Assembly: GCF_000003605.2 (NCBI RefSeq)
Contig: NW_003150839.1
Span: forward strand, 1 to 64,000
DNA: 64,000 bases
Direction of reading: 5' to 3'
DNA from: Saccoglossus kowalevskii
Lineage: Eukaryota > Hemichordata > Enteropneusta > Harrimaniidae
The notes beneath the pieces were generated by a model that worked only from the letters and a program-made list of their open reading frames with translations, made no database searches and was not told where the DNA came from. This document shows, one piece after another, positions 10,451-21,427 of the stretch; position 1 is the stretch's first letter; every line of letters begins with the position of its first letter. The position numbers and the translations under genes were made by a program.

Positions 10451-10506
10451 TGCCCCTAAGAAATTCGAAGTAATGGCTTCTGTTTTAACCACAGAGCTAA
10501 GGAGGC
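10451..10506 (-). pseudogene. psi-C: second, more decayed tRNA-Thr relic (representative)
   Basis: About 56 bases, again starting GCCTCCTTAGCTC and ending with CTTCGAATTTCTTAGGGGCA. The anticodon arm is lost, the D arm altered and the T stem no longer pairs well. It lies 32 bases from psi-B, and both share the word GGAGTTGCCC at their 3' side, so they probably arose by local duplication. Confidence 0.7.
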
Positions 10507-10522
10507 GGCTTGCATTGCAAAT

Positions 10523-10529
10523 TGAGTCA
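10523..10529. promoter_or_regulatory. TGAGTCA motif 3 (AP-1-like)
   Basis: Third TGASTCA of the unit. In many other units it reads TGACTCA, the reverse complement, so the central base varies but the bZIP core stays intact. Confidence 0.35.
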
Positions 10530-10630
10530 TATCAATGCGCCTGTCTTGATAAGTTTGAGTTACACACTCATTACACATAAACATGCAACATTGACTGGTA
10601 TGTCAAACATTAAAAATTCTCTCTAGTGGT

Positions 10631-10703
10631 AGCCCCCTATGAGATTGGAACTCATGACCCCTGGTTTACAAGACCAGTGCTCTAACCACTGAGCTAAGGA
10701 GGC
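10631..10703 (-). tRNA. trnT-UGU: tRNA-Thr(UGU), T-loop variant
   Basis: One change, G57 to C in the B box; same as 18463. Confidence 0.82.
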
Positions 10704-11211
10704 TAGTTGGACTCTTCAACAGTCGTACGAAATTAAAATGAGTCACATTAATATGCTTGTATTGAGTGGTTTCAGTGGTTTTCAGACCGCAATTAACTGT
10801 TGGAGTTGCCTCAATGAAAGTGAGAAATTGAGTTGAGTCAAAACATTCGCTTGTCTTGATTGGTTTCAGTAACTCACTCATCGCCCATAAACATACAACA
10901 TTGACTGGTTTGTTCATCCAAGATGGAAAATTAGCTGTAGGAGTTGCCCTTATGAAATTCGAACTCATGGCCCCGCTATAACCACGGAGTTAAGGAGGCG
11001 GCTTGTAGCCTTGAAGATACCGTGTAGGAGTTGCCCCTAAGAAATTCGAAGTAATGGCTTCTGTCTTAACCACAGAGCTAAGGAGGCGGTTTGCATTGCA
11101 AATTGAGTCATATCAATGCGCCTGTCTTGATAAGTTTGAGTTACACACTCATTACACATAAACATGCAACATTGACTGGTATGTCAAACATTAAAAATTC
11201 TCTCTAGTGGT

Positions 11212-11284
11212 AGCCCCCTATGAGATTCGAACTCATGACCCCTGGTTTACAAGACCAGTGCTCTAACCACTGAGCTAAGGAGGC
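11212..11284 (-). tRNA. trnT-UGU: tRNA-Thr(UGU), consensus copy
   Basis: Exact consensus; the 3' flank has GTGGTAGCC, shared with 19044. Confidence 0.95.
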
Positions 11285-11793
11285 TAGTTGGACTCTTCAA
11301 CAGTCGTACGAAATTAAAATGAGTCACATTAATATGCTTGTATTCAGTGGTTTCAGTGGTTTTCAGACCGCAATTAACTGTAGGAGTTGCCTCAATGAAA
11401 GTGAGAAATTGAGTTGAGTCAAAAAATTCGCTTGTCTTGATTGGTTTCAGTAACTCACTCATCGCCCATAAACATACAACATTGACTGGTTTGTTCATCC
11501 AAGATGGGAAATTAGCTGTAGGAGTTGCCCTTATGAAATTCGAACTCATGGCCCCCGCTATAACCACAGAGCTACGGAGGCGGCTTGTAGCCTTGAAGAT
11601 ACCGTGTAGGAGTTGCCCCTAAGAAATTCGAAGTAATGGCTTCTGTCTTAACCACAGAGCTAAGGAGGCGGCTTGCATTGCAAATTGAGTCATATCAATG
11701 CGCCTGTCTTGATAAGTTTGAGTTACACACTCATTACACATAAACATGCAACATTGACTGGTATGTCAAACATTAAAAATTCTCTCTAGTGGA

Positions 11794-11866
11794 AGCCCCC
11801 TATGAGATTCAAACTCATGACCCCTGGTTTACAAGACCAGTGCTCTAACCACTGAGCTAAGGAGGC
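11794..11866 (-). tRNA. trnT-UGU: tRNA-Thr(UGU), B-box variant
   Basis: C56 to U, which removes the invariant C of the T loop (normally pairs with a D-loop G). Confidence 0.8.
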
Positions 11867-12374
11867 TAGTTGGACTCTTCAACAGTCGTACGAAATTAAA
11901 ATGAGTCACATTAATATGCTTGTATTGAGTGGTTTCAGTGGTTTTCAGACCGCAATTAACTGTAGGAGTTGCCTCAATGAAAGTGAGAAATTGAGTTGAG
12001 TCAAAAAATTCGCTTGTCTTGATTGGTTTCAGTAACTCACTCATCGCCCATAAACATACAACATTGACTGGTTTGTTCATCCAAGATTGAAAATTAGCTG
12101 TAGGAGTTGTCCTTATGAAATTCGAACTCATGGCCCCGCTATAACCACGGAGCTAAGGAGGCAGCTTGTAGCCTTGAAGATACCGTGTAGGAGTTGCCCC
12201 TAAGAAATTCGAAGTAGTGGCTTCTGTCTTAACCAAAGAGCTAAGGAGGCGGCTTGCATTGCAAATTGAGTCATATCAATGCGCCTGTCTTGATAAGTTT
12301 GAGTTACACACTCATTACACATAAACATGCAACATTGACTGGTATGTCAAACATTAAAAATTCTCTCTAGTGGA

Positions 12375-12447
12375 AGACCCCTATGAGATTCAAACTCATG
12401 ACCCCTGGTTTACAAGACCAGTGCTCTAACCACTGAGCTAAGGAGGC
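12375..12447 (-). tRNA. trnT-UGU: tRNA-Thr(UGU), weakened copy
   Basis: G71 to U (acceptor mismatch) and C56 to U (B box); same haplotype as 27697. Confidence 0.75.
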
Positions 12448-12956
12448 TAGTTGGACTCTTCAAAATTCGTACGACATTAAAAATGAGTCACATTAGTATG
12501 CTTGTATTGAGTAGTTTCAGTGGTTTTCAATCTGCAATTAACTGTAGGAGTTGCCTCAATGAAAGTGAGAAATTGAGTTGAGTCAAAAAATTTGCTTGTC
12601 TTGATTGGTTTCAGTAACTCACTCATCGCCCATAAACATACAACATTGACTGGTTTGTTAATCGAAGATGGAAAATTAGCTGTAGGAGTTGCCCTTATGA
12701 AATTCGAACTCATGGCCCCGCTATAACCACGGAGCTAAGGAGACGGCTTGTAGCCTTGAAGATACCGTGTAGGAGTTGCCCCTAAGAAATTCGAAGTAAT
12801 GGCTTCTGTCTTAACCACAGAGCTAAGGAGGCGGCTTGCATTGCAAATTGAGTCATATCAATGCGCCTGTCTTGATAAGTTTGAGTTACACACTCATTAC
12901 ACATAAACATGCAACATTGACTGGTATGTCAAACATTAAAAATTCTTTCTGGTGGA

Positions 12957-13029
12957 AGCCCCCTACGAGATTCGAACTCATGACCCCTGGTTTACAAGAC
13001 CAGTGCTCTAACCACTGAGCTAAGGATGC
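12957..13029 (-). tRNA. trnT-UGU: tRNA-Thr(UGU), acceptor variant
   Basis: C3 to A (A-G70 mismatch) and A64 to G (U-G in the T stem); same as 53631. Confidence 0.75.
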
Positions 13030-13219
13030 TGGTTGGACTCTTCAACATTCGCACGAAATTAAAATGAGTCATATTAATATAAGCATATTAATACAAGCGT
13101 ATTGAGTGGATTCAGTGGTTTTCAGACCGCAATTAACTGTAGAAGTTGCCTCAATGAAAGTGAGAAATTGAGTTGAGTTAAAAAAAACGCTTGTCTTGAT
13201 TGGTTTCAGTAACTCACTC

Positions 13220-13292
13220 ATCGCCCAATGCGATTCGAACTCATGACCCCTGGTTTACAAGACCAGTTTTCTAACCACAAGTCTAAGGAGGC
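13220..13292 (-). pseudogene. tRNA-Thr pseudogene with replaced 3' acceptor
   Basis: A deletion joined the spacer word TCATCGCCCA directly to the T arm, so the unit is only 263 bp and the 3' acceptor strand no longer pairs. The D arm is also changed (TTTTCTAACCACAAGTC on the + strand). The anticodon arm with UGU remains. Its twin is 53894. Confidence 0.85.
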
Positions 13293-13800
13293 TAGTTGGA
13301 CTCTTCAACATTCATACGAAATTAAAATGAGTCACATTAATATGCTTGTATTGAGTGGTTTCAGTGGTTTTCAGACCGCAATTAACTGTAGGAGTTGCCT
13401 CAATGAAAGTGAGAAATTGAGTTGAGTCAAAAAATTCGCTTGTCTTGATTGGTTTCAGTAACTCACTCATCGCCCATAAACATACAACATTGACTGGTTT
13501 GTTCATCCAAGATGGAAAATTAGCTGTAGGAGTTGCCCTTATGAAATTCGAACTCATGGCCCCGCTATAACCATGGAGCTAAGGAGACGGCTTGTAGCCT
13601 TGAAGATACCGTGTAGGAGTCGCCCCTAAGAAATTCGAAGTAATGGCTTCTGTCTTAACCACAGAGTTAAGGAGGCGGCTTGCATTGCAAATTGAGTCAT
13701 ATCAATGCGCCTGTCTTGATAAGTTTGAGTTACACACTCATTACACACAAACATGCAACATTGACTGGTATGTCAAACATTAAAAATTCTCTCTAGTGGA

Positions 13801-13873
13801 AGCCCCCTATGAGATTCGAACTCATGACCCCTGGTTTACAAGACCAGTGCTCTAACCACTGAGCTAAGGAGGC
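13801..13873 (-). tRNA. trnT-UGU: tRNA-Thr(UGU), consensus copy
   Basis: Exact consensus; a long A-run (9 A) lies in the spacer at about 14012-14020. Confidence 0.95.
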
Positions 13874-14383
13874 TAGTTGGACTCCTCAATATTCGTACGA
13901 AATTAAAATGAGTCACATTAATATGCTTGTATTGAGTGGTTTCAGTGGTTTTCAGACCGCAATTAACTATAGGAGTTGCCTCAATGAAAGTTAGAAATTG
14001 AGTTGAGTCAAAAAAAAAACGCTTGTCTTGATTGGTTTCAGTAACTCACTCATCGCCCATAAACATACAACATTGACTGGTTTGTTCATCCAAGATGGAA
14101 AATTAGCTGTAGGAGTTGCCCTTATAAAATTCGAACTCATGGCCCCGCTATAACCACGGAGCTAAGGAGGCGGCTTGTAGCCTTGAAGATACCGTGTAGG
14201 AGTTGCCCCTAAGAAATTCGAAGTAATGGCTTTTGTCTTAACCACAGAGCTAAGGAGGCGGCTTGCATTGCAAATTGAGTCATATCAATGCGCCTGTCTT
14301 GATAAGTTTGAGTTACACACTCATTACACATAAACATGCAACATTGACTGGTTTGTCAAACATTAAAAATGACCTCTAGTGGA

Positions 14384-14456
14384 AGCCCCCTATGGGATTC
14401 GAACTAATGACCCCTGATTTACAAGACCAGTGCTCTAACCACTGAGCTAAGGAGGC
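14384..14456 (-). tRNA. trnT-UGU: tRNA-Thr(UGU), T-stem variant
   Basis: U62 to C and G51 to U weaken the T stem; C40 to U gives a G-U anticodon-stem pair. Twin at 55057. Confidence 0.72.
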
Positions 14457-14505
14457 TAGTTGGACTCTTCAACATTCGTACGAAATTAAAATGAGTCACA
14501 TTAAT

Positions 14506-14515
14506 ATAAGCTTAT
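14506..14515. repeat. AT palindrome ATAAGCTTAT from a 14-bp insertion
   Basis: Units of 595 bp carry this extra sequence upstream of the tRNA. It recurs near 16.26, 55.18, 56.35, 57.53, 58.13 and 61.63 kb. A related form with ATAAGCATAT occurs near 13.08, 53.75 and 60.46 kb. Confidence 0.8.
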
Positions 14516-14978
14516 TAATACAAGCGTATAGAGTGGTTTCAGTGGTTTTCAGACCGCAATTAACTGTAGGAGTTGCCTCAATGAAAGTGAGAAATTGAGT
14601 TGAGTCAAAAAATTCGCTTGTCTTGATTGGTTTCAGTAACTCACTCATCGCCCATAAACATACAACATTGACTGGTTTGTTCATCCAAGATGGAAAATTA
14701 GCTGTAGGAGTTGCCCTTATGAAATTCGAACTCATGGCCCCGCTATAACCATGGAGCTAAGGAGACGGCTTGTAGCCTTGAAGATACCGTGTAGGAGTCG
14801 CCCCTAAGAAATTCGAAGTAATGGCTTCTGTCTAAACCACAGAGCTAAGGAGGCGGCTTGCATTGCAAATTGAGTCATATCAATGCGCCTGTCTTGATAA
14901 GTTTGAGTTACACACTCATTACACACAAACATGCAACATTGACTGGTATGTCAAACATTAAAAATTCTCTCTAGTGGA

Positions 14979-15051
14979 AGCCCCCTATGAGATTCGAACT
15001 CATGACCCCTGGTTTACAAGACCAGTGCTCAAACCACTGAGCTAAGGAGGC
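14979..15051 (-). tRNA. trnT-UGU: tRNA-Thr(UGU)
   Basis: One change, A21 to U in the D loop. Confidence 0.87.
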
Positions 15052-15561
15052 TAGTTGGACTCCTCAACATTCGTACGAAATTAAAATGAGTCACATTAAT
15101 ATGCTTGTATTGAGTGGTTTCAGTGGTTTTCAGACCGCAATTAACTATAGGAGTTGCCTCAATGAAAGTGAGAAATTGAGTTGAGTCAAAAAAAAAACGC
15201 TTGTCTTGATTGGTTTCAGTAACTCACTCATCGCCCATAAACATACAACATTGGCTGGTTTGTTCATCCAAGATGGGAAATTAGCTGTAGGAGTTGCCCT
15301 TATGAAATTCGAACTAATGGCCCCGCTATAGCCACGGAGCTAAGGAGGCGGCTTGCAGCCTTGAAGATGCCGTGTAGGAGTTGCCCCTAAGAAATTCGAA
15401 GTAATGGCTTCTGTCTTAACCACAGAGCTAATGAGGCGGCTTGCATTGCAAATTGAGTCATATCAATGCGCCTGTCTTGATAAGTTTGAGTTACACACTC
15501 ATTACACATAAACATGCAACATTGACTGGTATGTCAAACATTAAAAATTCTCTCTAGTGGT

Positions 15562-15634
15562 AGCCCACTATGAGATTCGAACAAATGACCCCTGGTTTAC
15601 AAGACCAGTGCTCTAACCACTGAGCTAAGGAGGC
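15562..15634 (-). tRNA. trnT-UGU: tRNA-Thr(UGU), weakened copy
   Basis: G68 to U (acceptor mismatch), A52 to U and G51 to U (T stem partly open). Close relative of 56827, but with the normal anticodon. Confidence 0.7.
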
Positions 15635-16141
15635 TAGTTGGACTCTTCAACATTCGTACGAAATTAAAATGAGTCACATTAGTATGCTTGTATTGAGTGG
15701 TTTCAGTGGTTTTCAGACCGCAATTAACTATAGGAGTTGCCTCAATGAAAGTGAGAAATTGAGTTGAGTCAAAAAAACGCTTGTCTTGATTGGTTTCAGT
15801 AACTCACTCATCGCCCATAAACATACAACATTGACTGGTTTGTTCATCCAAGATGGAAAATTAGCTGTAGGAGTTGCCCTTATGAAATTCGAACTCATGG
15901 CCGCGCTATAACCACGGAGCTAAGGAGGCGGCTTGTAGCCTTGAAGATACCGTGTAGGAGTTGCCCCTAAGAAATTCGAAGTAATGGCTTCTGTCTTAAC
16001 CACAGAGCTAAGGAGGCGGCTTGCATTGCAAATTGAGTCATATCAATGCGCCTGTCTTGATAAGTTTGAGTTACACACTCATTACACATAAACATGCAAC
16101 ATTGACTGGTTTGTCAAACATTAAAAATGACCTCTAGTGGA

Positions 16142-16214
16142 AGCCCCCTATGAGATTCGAACTCATGACCCCTGATTTACAAGACCAGTGCTCTAACCAC
16201 TGAGCTAAGGAGGG
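16142..16214 (-). tRNA. trnT-UGU: tRNA-Thr(UGU), first-base variant
   Basis: G1 to C abolishes the first acceptor pair; C40 to U gives a G-U pair. Confidence 0.73.
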
Positions 16215-16736
16215 TAGTTGGACTCTTCAACATTCGTACGAAATTAAAATGAGTCACATTAATATAAGCTTATTAATACAAGCGTATAGAGTGGATTCAG
16301 TGGTTTTCAGACCGCAATTAACTGTAGGAGTTGCCTCAATGAAAGTGAGAAATTGAGTTGAGTCAAAAAATTCGCTTGTCTTGATTGGTTTCAGTAACTC
16401 ACTCATCGCCCATAAACATACAACATTGACTGGTTTGTTCATCCAAGATGGAAAATTAGCTGTAGGAGTTGCCCTTATGAAATTCGAACTAATGGCCCCG
16501 CTATAACCACGGAGCTAAGGAGGCGGCTTGCAGCCTTGAAGATACCGTGTAGGAGTTGCCCCTAAGAAATTCGAAGTAATGGCTTCTGTCTTAACCACAG
16601 AGCTAAGGAGGCGGCTTGCATTGCAAATTGAGTCATATCAATGCGCCTGTCTTGATAAGTTTGTGTTACACACTCATTACACATAAACATGCAACATTGA
16701 CTGGTATGTCAAACATTAATAATTCTCTCTAGTGGC

Positions 16737-16809
16737 AGCCCCCTATGAAATTCGAACTCATGACCCCAGGTTTACAATACCAGTGCTCTAACCACTGAGC
16801 TAAGGAGGC
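16737..16809 (-). tRNA. trnT-UGU: tRNA-Thr(UGU), weakened copy
   Basis: C61 to U (G-U), A42 to U (U-U in the anticodon stem) and C32 to A. The terminator is interrupted (TTATTAATG). Confidence 0.7.
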
Positions 16810-17317
16810 TAGTTGGAATGTTCAACATTTGTACGAAATTAAAATAAGTCACATTAATATGCTTGTATTGAGTGGTTTCAGTGGTTTTCAGACCGCAATT
16901 AACTGTAGGAGTTGCCTCAATGAAAGTGAGAAATTGAGTTGAGTCAAAAAATTCGCTTGTCTTGATTGGTTTCAGTAACTCACTCATCGCCCATAAACAT
17001 ACAACATTGACTGGTTTGTTCATCCAAGATGGGAAATTAGCTGTAGGAGTTGTCCTTATGAAATTCGAACTCATGGCCCCGCTATAACCACAGAGCTAAG
17101 GAGGCGGCTTGTAACCTTGAAGATACCGTGTAGGAGTTGCCCCTAAGAAATTCGAAGTAATGGATTCTGTCTTAACCACAGAGCTAAGGAGGCGGCTTGC
17201 ATTGCAAATTGAGTCATATCAATGCGCCTGTCTTGATAAGTTTGAGTTACACACTCATTACACATAAACATGCAACATTGACTGGTATGTCAAACATTAA
17301 AAATTCTCTCTAGTGAA

Positions 17318-17372
17318 AGCCCCCTATGAGATTCGAACCAGACCAGTGCTCTAACCACTGAGCTAAGGAGGC
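17318..17372 (-). pseudogene. tRNA-Thr pseudogene, 18-base deletion
   Basis: Same junction and same GTGAAAGC flank as 4862; the anticodon is absent. The 5' acceptor side is intact here. Confidence 0.9.
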
Positions 17373-17881
17373 TAGTTGGACTCTTCAACATTCGTACGAA
17401 ATTAAAATGAGTCACATTAATATGCTTGTATTGAGTGGTTTCAGTGGTTTTCAGACCGCAATTAACTGTTGGAGTTGCCTCAATGAAAGTGAGAAATTGA
17501 GTTGAGTCAAAAAATTCGCTTGTCTTGATTGGTTTCAGTAACTCACTCATCGCCCATAAACATACAACATTGACTGGTTTGTTCATCCAAGATGGGAAAT
17601 TAGCTGTAGGAGTTGCCCTTATGAAATTCGAACTCATGGCCCCCGCTATAACCACAGAGCTACGGAGGCGGCTTGTAGCCTTGAAGATACCGTGTAGGAG
17701 TTGCCCCTAAGAAATTCGAAGTAATGGCTTCTGTCTTAACCACAGAGCTAAGGAGGCGGCTTGCATTGCAAATTGACTCATATCAATGCGCCTGTCTTGA
17801 TAAGTTTGAGTTACACACTCATTACACATAAACATGCAACATTGACTGGTATGTCAAACATTAAAAATTCTCTCTAGTGGA

Positions 17882-17954
17882 AGCACCCTATGAGATTCGA
17901 ACTCATGACCCCTGGTTCACAAGACCAGTGCTCTAACCACTGAGCTAAGGAGGC
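17882..17954 (-). tRNA. trnT-UGU: tRNA-Thr(UGU)
   Basis: G70 to U (C3-U70 mismatch) and A37 to G next to the anticodon, which removes the usual site for t6A modification. Same haplotype as 39815. Confidence 0.77.
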
Positions 17955-18462
17955 TAGTTGGACTCTTCAACATTCGTACGAAATTAAAATGAGTCACATT
18001 AATATGCTTGTATTGAGTGGTTTCAGTGGTTTTCAGACCGCAATTAACTGTAGGAGTTGCCTCAATGAAAGTGAGAAATTGAGTTGAGTCAAAAAATTCG
18101 CTTGTCTTGATTGGTTTCAGTAACTCACTCATCGCCCATAAACATACAACATTGACTGGTTTGTTCATCCAAGATGGAAAATTAGCTGTAGGAGTTGCCC
18201 TTATGAAATTCGAACTCATGGCCCCGCTATAACCACGGAGCTAAGGAGGCGGCTTGCAGCCTTGAAGATACCGTGCAGGAGTTGCCCCTAAGAAATTCGA
18301 AGTAATGGCTTCTGTTTTAACCACAGAGCTAAGGAGGCGGCTTGCATTGCAAATTGAGTCATATCAATGCGCCTGTCTTGATAAGTTTGAGTTACACACT
18401 CATTACACATAAACATGCAACATTGACTGGTATGTCAAACATTAAAAATTCTCTCTAGTGGT

Positions 18463-18535
18463 AGCCCCCTATGAGATTGGAACTCATGACCCCTGGTTTA
18501 CAAGACCAGTGCTCTAACCACTGAGCTAAGGAGGC
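18463..18535 (-). tRNA. trnT-UGU: tRNA-Thr(UGU), T-loop variant
   Basis: G57 to C; with 19044 it repeats the 10631-11212 pair at an offset of 7832 bp. Confidence 0.82.
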
Positions 18536-19043
18536 TAGTTGGACTCTTCAACAGTCGTACGAAATTAAAATGAGTCACATTAATATGCTTGTATTGAGTG
18601 GTTTCAGTGGTTTTCAGACCGCAATTAACTGTTGGAGTTGCCTCAATGAAAGTGAGAAATTGAGTTGAGTCAAAAAATTCGCTTGTCTTGATTGGTTTCA
18701 GTAACTCACTCATCGCCCATAAACATACAACATTGACTGGTTTGTTCATCCAAGATGGAAAATTAGCTGTAGGAGTTGCCCTTATGAAATTCGAACTCAT
18801 GGCCCCGCTATAACCACGGAGTTAAGGAGGCGGCTTGTAGCCTTGAAGATACCGTGTAGGAGTTGCCCCTAAGAAATTCGAAGTAATGGCTTCTGTCTTA
18901 ACCACAGAGCTAAGGAGGCGGTTTGCATTGCAAATTGAGTCATATCAATGCGCCTGTCTTGATAAGTTTGAGTTACACACTCATTACACATAAACATGCA
19001 ACATTGACTGGTATGTCAAACATTAAAAATTCTCTCTAGTGGT

Positions 19044-19116
19044 AGCCCCCTATGAGATTCGAACTCATGACCCCTGGTTTACAAGACCAGTGCTCTAACC
19101 ACTGAGCTAAGGAGGC
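19044..19116 (-). tRNA. trnT-UGU: tRNA-Thr(UGU), consensus copy
   Basis: Exact consensus. A cluster of one-base losses follows in the spacer at about 19213-19330. Confidence 0.95.
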
Positions 19117-19620
19117 TAGTTGGACTCTTCAACAGTCGTACGAAATTAAAATGAGTCACATTAATATGCTTGTATTCAGTGGTTTCAGTGGTTTTCAGAC
19201 CGCAATTAACTGTAGAGTTGCCTCAATGAAAGTGAGAATTGAGTTGAGTCAAAAATTCGCTTGTCTTGATTGGTTTCAGTAACTCACTCATCGCCCATAA
19301 ACATACAACATTGACTGATTGTTCATCCAAGATGGAAAATTAGCTGTAGGAGTTTCCCTTATGAAATTCGAACTCATGGCCCCGCTATAACCACGGAGCT
19401 AAGGAGGCGGCTTGTAGCCTTGAAGATACCGTGTAGGAGTTGCCCCTAAGAAATTCGAAGTAATGGCTTCTGTCTGAACCACAGAGCTAAGGAGGCGGCT
19501 TGCATTGCAAATTGACTCATATCAATGCGCCTGTCTTGATAAGTTTGAGTTACACACTCATTACACATAAACATGCAACATTGACTGGTATGTCAAACAT
19601 TAAAAATTCTCTCTAGTGGA

Positions 19621-19693
19621 AGCCCCCTATGAGATTCGAACTCATGACCCCTGGTTTACAAGACCAGTGCTCTAACCACTGAGCTAAGGAGGC
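19621..19693 (-). tRNA. trnT-UGU: tRNA-Thr(UGU), consensus copy
   Basis: Exact consensus; the 5' flank has TTGGCCTCTTC, a subfamily mark also at 20784, 23679 and 25983. Confidence 0.95.
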
Positions 19694-20202
19694 TAGTTGG
19701 CCTCTTCAACATTCGTACGAAATTAAAATGAGTCACATTAATATGCTTGTATTCAGTGGTTTCAGTGGTTTTCAGACCGCAATTAACTGTAGGAGTTGCC
19801 TCAATGAACGTGAGAAATTGAGTTGAGTCAAAAAATTCGCTTGTCTTGATTGGTTTCAGTAACTCACTCATCGCCCATAAACATACAACATTGACTGGTT
19901 TGTTCATCCAAGATGGGAAATTAGCTGTAGGAGTTGCCCTTATGAAATTCGAACTCATGGCCCCCGCTATAACCACAGAGCTACGGAGGCGGCTTGTAGC
20001 CTTGAAGATACCGTGTAGGAGTTGCCCCTAAGAAATTCGAAGTAATGGCTTCTGTCTTAACCACAGAGCTAAGGAGGCGGCTTGCATTGCAAATTGAGTC
20101 ATATCAATGCGCCTGTCTTGATAAGTTTGAGTTACACACTCATTACACATAAACATGCAACATTGACTGGTATGTCAAACATTAAAAATTCTTTCTCGCG
20201 GA

Positions 20203-20275
20203 AGCCCCCTATGAGATTCGAACTCATGACCCCTGGTTTACAAGACCAGTGCTCTAACCACTGAGCTAAGGAGGC
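20203..20275 (-). tRNA. trnT-UGU: tRNA-Thr(UGU), consensus copy
   Basis: Exact consensus; the trailer reads TTTCTCGCGG, shared with 25402, 27116 and 50752. Confidence 0.95.
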
Positions 20276-20783
20276 TAGTTGGACTCTTCAACATTCGTAC
20301 GAAATTAAAATGAGTCACATTAATATGCTTGTATTGAGTGGTTTCAGTGGTTTTCAGACCGCAATTAACTGTAGGAGTTGCCTCAATGAAAGTGAGAAAT
20401 TGAGTTGAGTCAAAAAATTCGCTTGTCTTGATTGGTTTCAGTAACTCACTCATCGCCCATAAACATACAACATTGACTGGTTTGTTCATCCAAGATGGAA
20501 AATTAGCTGTAGGAGTTTCCCTTATGAAATTCGAACTCATGGCCCCGCTATAACCACGGAGCTAAGGAGGCGGCTTGTAGCCTTGAAGATACCGTGTAGG
20601 AGTTGCCCCTAAGAAATTCGAAGTAATGGCTTCTGTCTGAACCACAGAGCTAAGGAGGCGGCTTGCATTGCAAATTGACTCATATCAATGCGCCTGTCTT
20701 GATAAGTTTGAGTTACACACTCATTACACATAAACATGCAACATTGACTGGTATGTCAAACATTAAAAATTCTCTCTAGTGGA

Positions 20784-20856
20784 AGCCCCCTATGAGATTC
20801 GAACTCATGACCCCTGGTTTACAAGACCAGTGCTCTAACCACTGAGCTAAGGAGGC
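20784..20856 (-). tRNA. trnT-UGU: tRNA-Thr(UGU), consensus copy
   Basis: Exact consensus; TTGGCC subfamily. Confidence 0.95.
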
Positions 20857-21354
20857 TAGTTGGCCTCTTCAACATTCGTACGAAATTAAAATGAGTCACA
20901 TTAATATGCTTGTATTCAGTGGTTTCAGTGGTTTTCAGACCGCAATTAACTGTAGGAGTTGCCTCAATGAACGTGAGAAATTGAGTTGAGTCAAAAAATT
21001 CGCTTGTCTTGATTGGTTTCAGTAACTCACTCATCGCCCATAAACATACAACATTGACTGGTTTGTTCATCCAAGATGGGAAATTAGCTGTAGGAGTTGC
21101 CCTTATGAAATTCGAACTCATGGCCCCCGCTATAACCACAGAGCTACGGAGGCGGCTTGTAGCCTTGAAGATACCGTGTAGGAGTTGCCCCTAAGAAATT
21201 CGAAGTAATGGCTTCTGTCTTAACCACAGAGCTAAGGAGGCGGCTTGCATTGCAAATTGAGTCATATCAATGCGCCTGTCTTGATAAGTTTGAGTTACAC
21301 ACAAACATGCAACATTGACTGGTATGTCAAACATTAAAAATTCTCTCTAGTGGA

Positions 21355-21427
21355 AGCCCCCTATGAGATTCGAACTCATGACCCCTGGTTTACAAGACCA
21401 GTGCTCTAACCACTGAGCTAAGGAGGC
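21355..21427 (-). tRNA. trnT-UGU: tRNA-Thr(UGU), consensus copy
   Basis: Exact consensus; the 3' spacer has a short loss (ACACACAAACATGC). Confidence 0.95.

Larger units (their letters stand above)
12740..16600. repeat. multi-unit block duplicated at about 53.4-58.0 kb
   Basis: Shares rare markers with the later block: a truncated unit, the C3-to-A tRNA, long A-runs, the AT palindrome, and the G1-to-C tRNA. Offset is 40,673-40,674 bp up to 14979, then 41,265 bp because the later copy holds one extra unit. Confidence 0.85.
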
